Below are positions 5,839-6,021 of a stretch of DNA of 6,021 bases, piece after piece (position 1 is the stretch's first letter; each line of letters starts with the position of its first letter). The DNA is from Bacteroidales bacterium (GTDB taxonomy: Bacteria; Bacteroidota; Bacteroidia; Bacteroidales; UBA4181). The notes beneath the pieces were generated by a model, which worked only from the letters and a program-made list of their open reading frames with translations, was not told the DNA's origin and ran no database searches. The translations under genes and the position numbers were made by a program. The stretch lies in NCBI GenBank assembly GCA_028700615.1, contig JAQVSH010000122.1, forward strand, positions 1-6,021, read 5' to 3'.

Positions 5839-6021
5839 TGGACCTCCTGTTTTTTCAACAATATTGGTGGACAATTATCTCTCTTCTGGGAGCTCTTCTG
5901 GTCTTTCTGCTCTTTGTACAGGGGGGGCAAACCCTTTTATACACCCCGGGAAAAACGGAGACCGAACAAACCCTTTTGATCAATTTTCTGGGAAGGAAAT
6001 GGGAATTCACCTTTACTACTC
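5838..6021 (+). CDS. cydB: Cytochrome bd oxidase subunit II, 5' part (cut by window end)
   Basis: An open frame starts at ATG 5838, overlapping the cydA stop by one base (TAATG), and runs off the right edge after 61 codons. It begins MDLLFFQQYWWTIISLLG, with the paired tryptophans typical of the CydB N-terminus, followed by one hydrophobic helix and a LLINFLGRKWEFTFT segment that aligns in place with the INSI..HWDGNQVW region of E. coli CydB. The identification comes from position directly after cydA plus this pattern. CydB pairs with CydA in the membrane and is needed for haem insertion and stability. In place of GFDMG and WDGNQVW it has VQGGQTL (27-33) and KWEFTFT (54-60), a form I associate with Bacteroidota. 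Translation is probably coupled to cydA; no Shine-Dalgarno is visible. Confidence 0.93.
   Translation, partial: MDLLFFQQYWWTIISLLGALLVFLLFVQGGQTLLYTPGKTETEQTLLINFLGRKWEFTFTT

Noticed and set aside
1..6021. CRISPR arrays, insertion sequences, tRNA or rRNA genes, phage or defence genes
   Set aside because: No regularly spaced repeats, terminal inverted repeats, transposase, integrase or tRNA-like cloverleaf were seen; the coding regions are ordinary chromosomal metabolic genes.

Overview
The window looks like a piece of a Bacteroidota chromosome, most likely from an anaerobic or microaerobic member of the Bacteroidales/Marinilabiliales kind. Four things point there: two small proteins that I recognise as the Bacteroidota-associated families DUF4834 and DUF4492, a Bacteroidota-style CydB start (VQGGQTL and RKWEFTFT instead of the GFDMG and W(D/E)GNQVW of proteobacteria), a TAnnTTTG-type -7 promoter element, and mostly absent Shine-Dalgarno sequences. 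The assignment rests on recognition from memory, not on a search.

Layout, left to right. A strong hairpin terminator (26-53) ends a leftward gene for an acetyl-CoA/succinate CoA-transferase of about 497 residues (102-1595). A divergent intergenic region (1596-1781) carries a TATCTTTG -7 element and a 10-bp tandem repeat. It drives a rightward pair: a small membrane-anchored DUF4834 protein (1782-2036), coupled by an ATGA overlap to a zinc-ribbon SAM methyltransferase (2033-2944). The methyltransferase runs 25 bp into the 3' end of a leftward aldo/keto reductase (2920-3864). A second divergent region (3865-3992) precedes a rightward cytochrome bd operon: DUF4492 small membrane protein (3993-4277), cydA (4288-5838), and cydB, which is cut by the window edge (5838-6021 onward).

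How the genes fit together. The CoA-transferase belongs to acetate/propionate/succinyl-CoA metabolism typical of fermenters. The cytochrome bd quinol oxidase gives high-affinity oxygen reduction and protects against oxygen, and its small upstream DUF4492 gene may encode an accessory subunit. Together they suggest an organism that ferments but can use or remove traces of oxygen. The DUF4834-methyltransferase pair and the aldo/keto reductase have no visible functional link to either.

Nothing in the window looks mobile, phage-like or CRISPR-like, and I see no RNA genes. The most interesting thread is the DUF4492-cydA-cydB arrangement: a candidate uncharacterised small subunit, a CydA with the complete canonical ligand set and an E. 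coli-length Q-loop, and a CydB whose N-terminal motifs differ strongly from the E. coli type.
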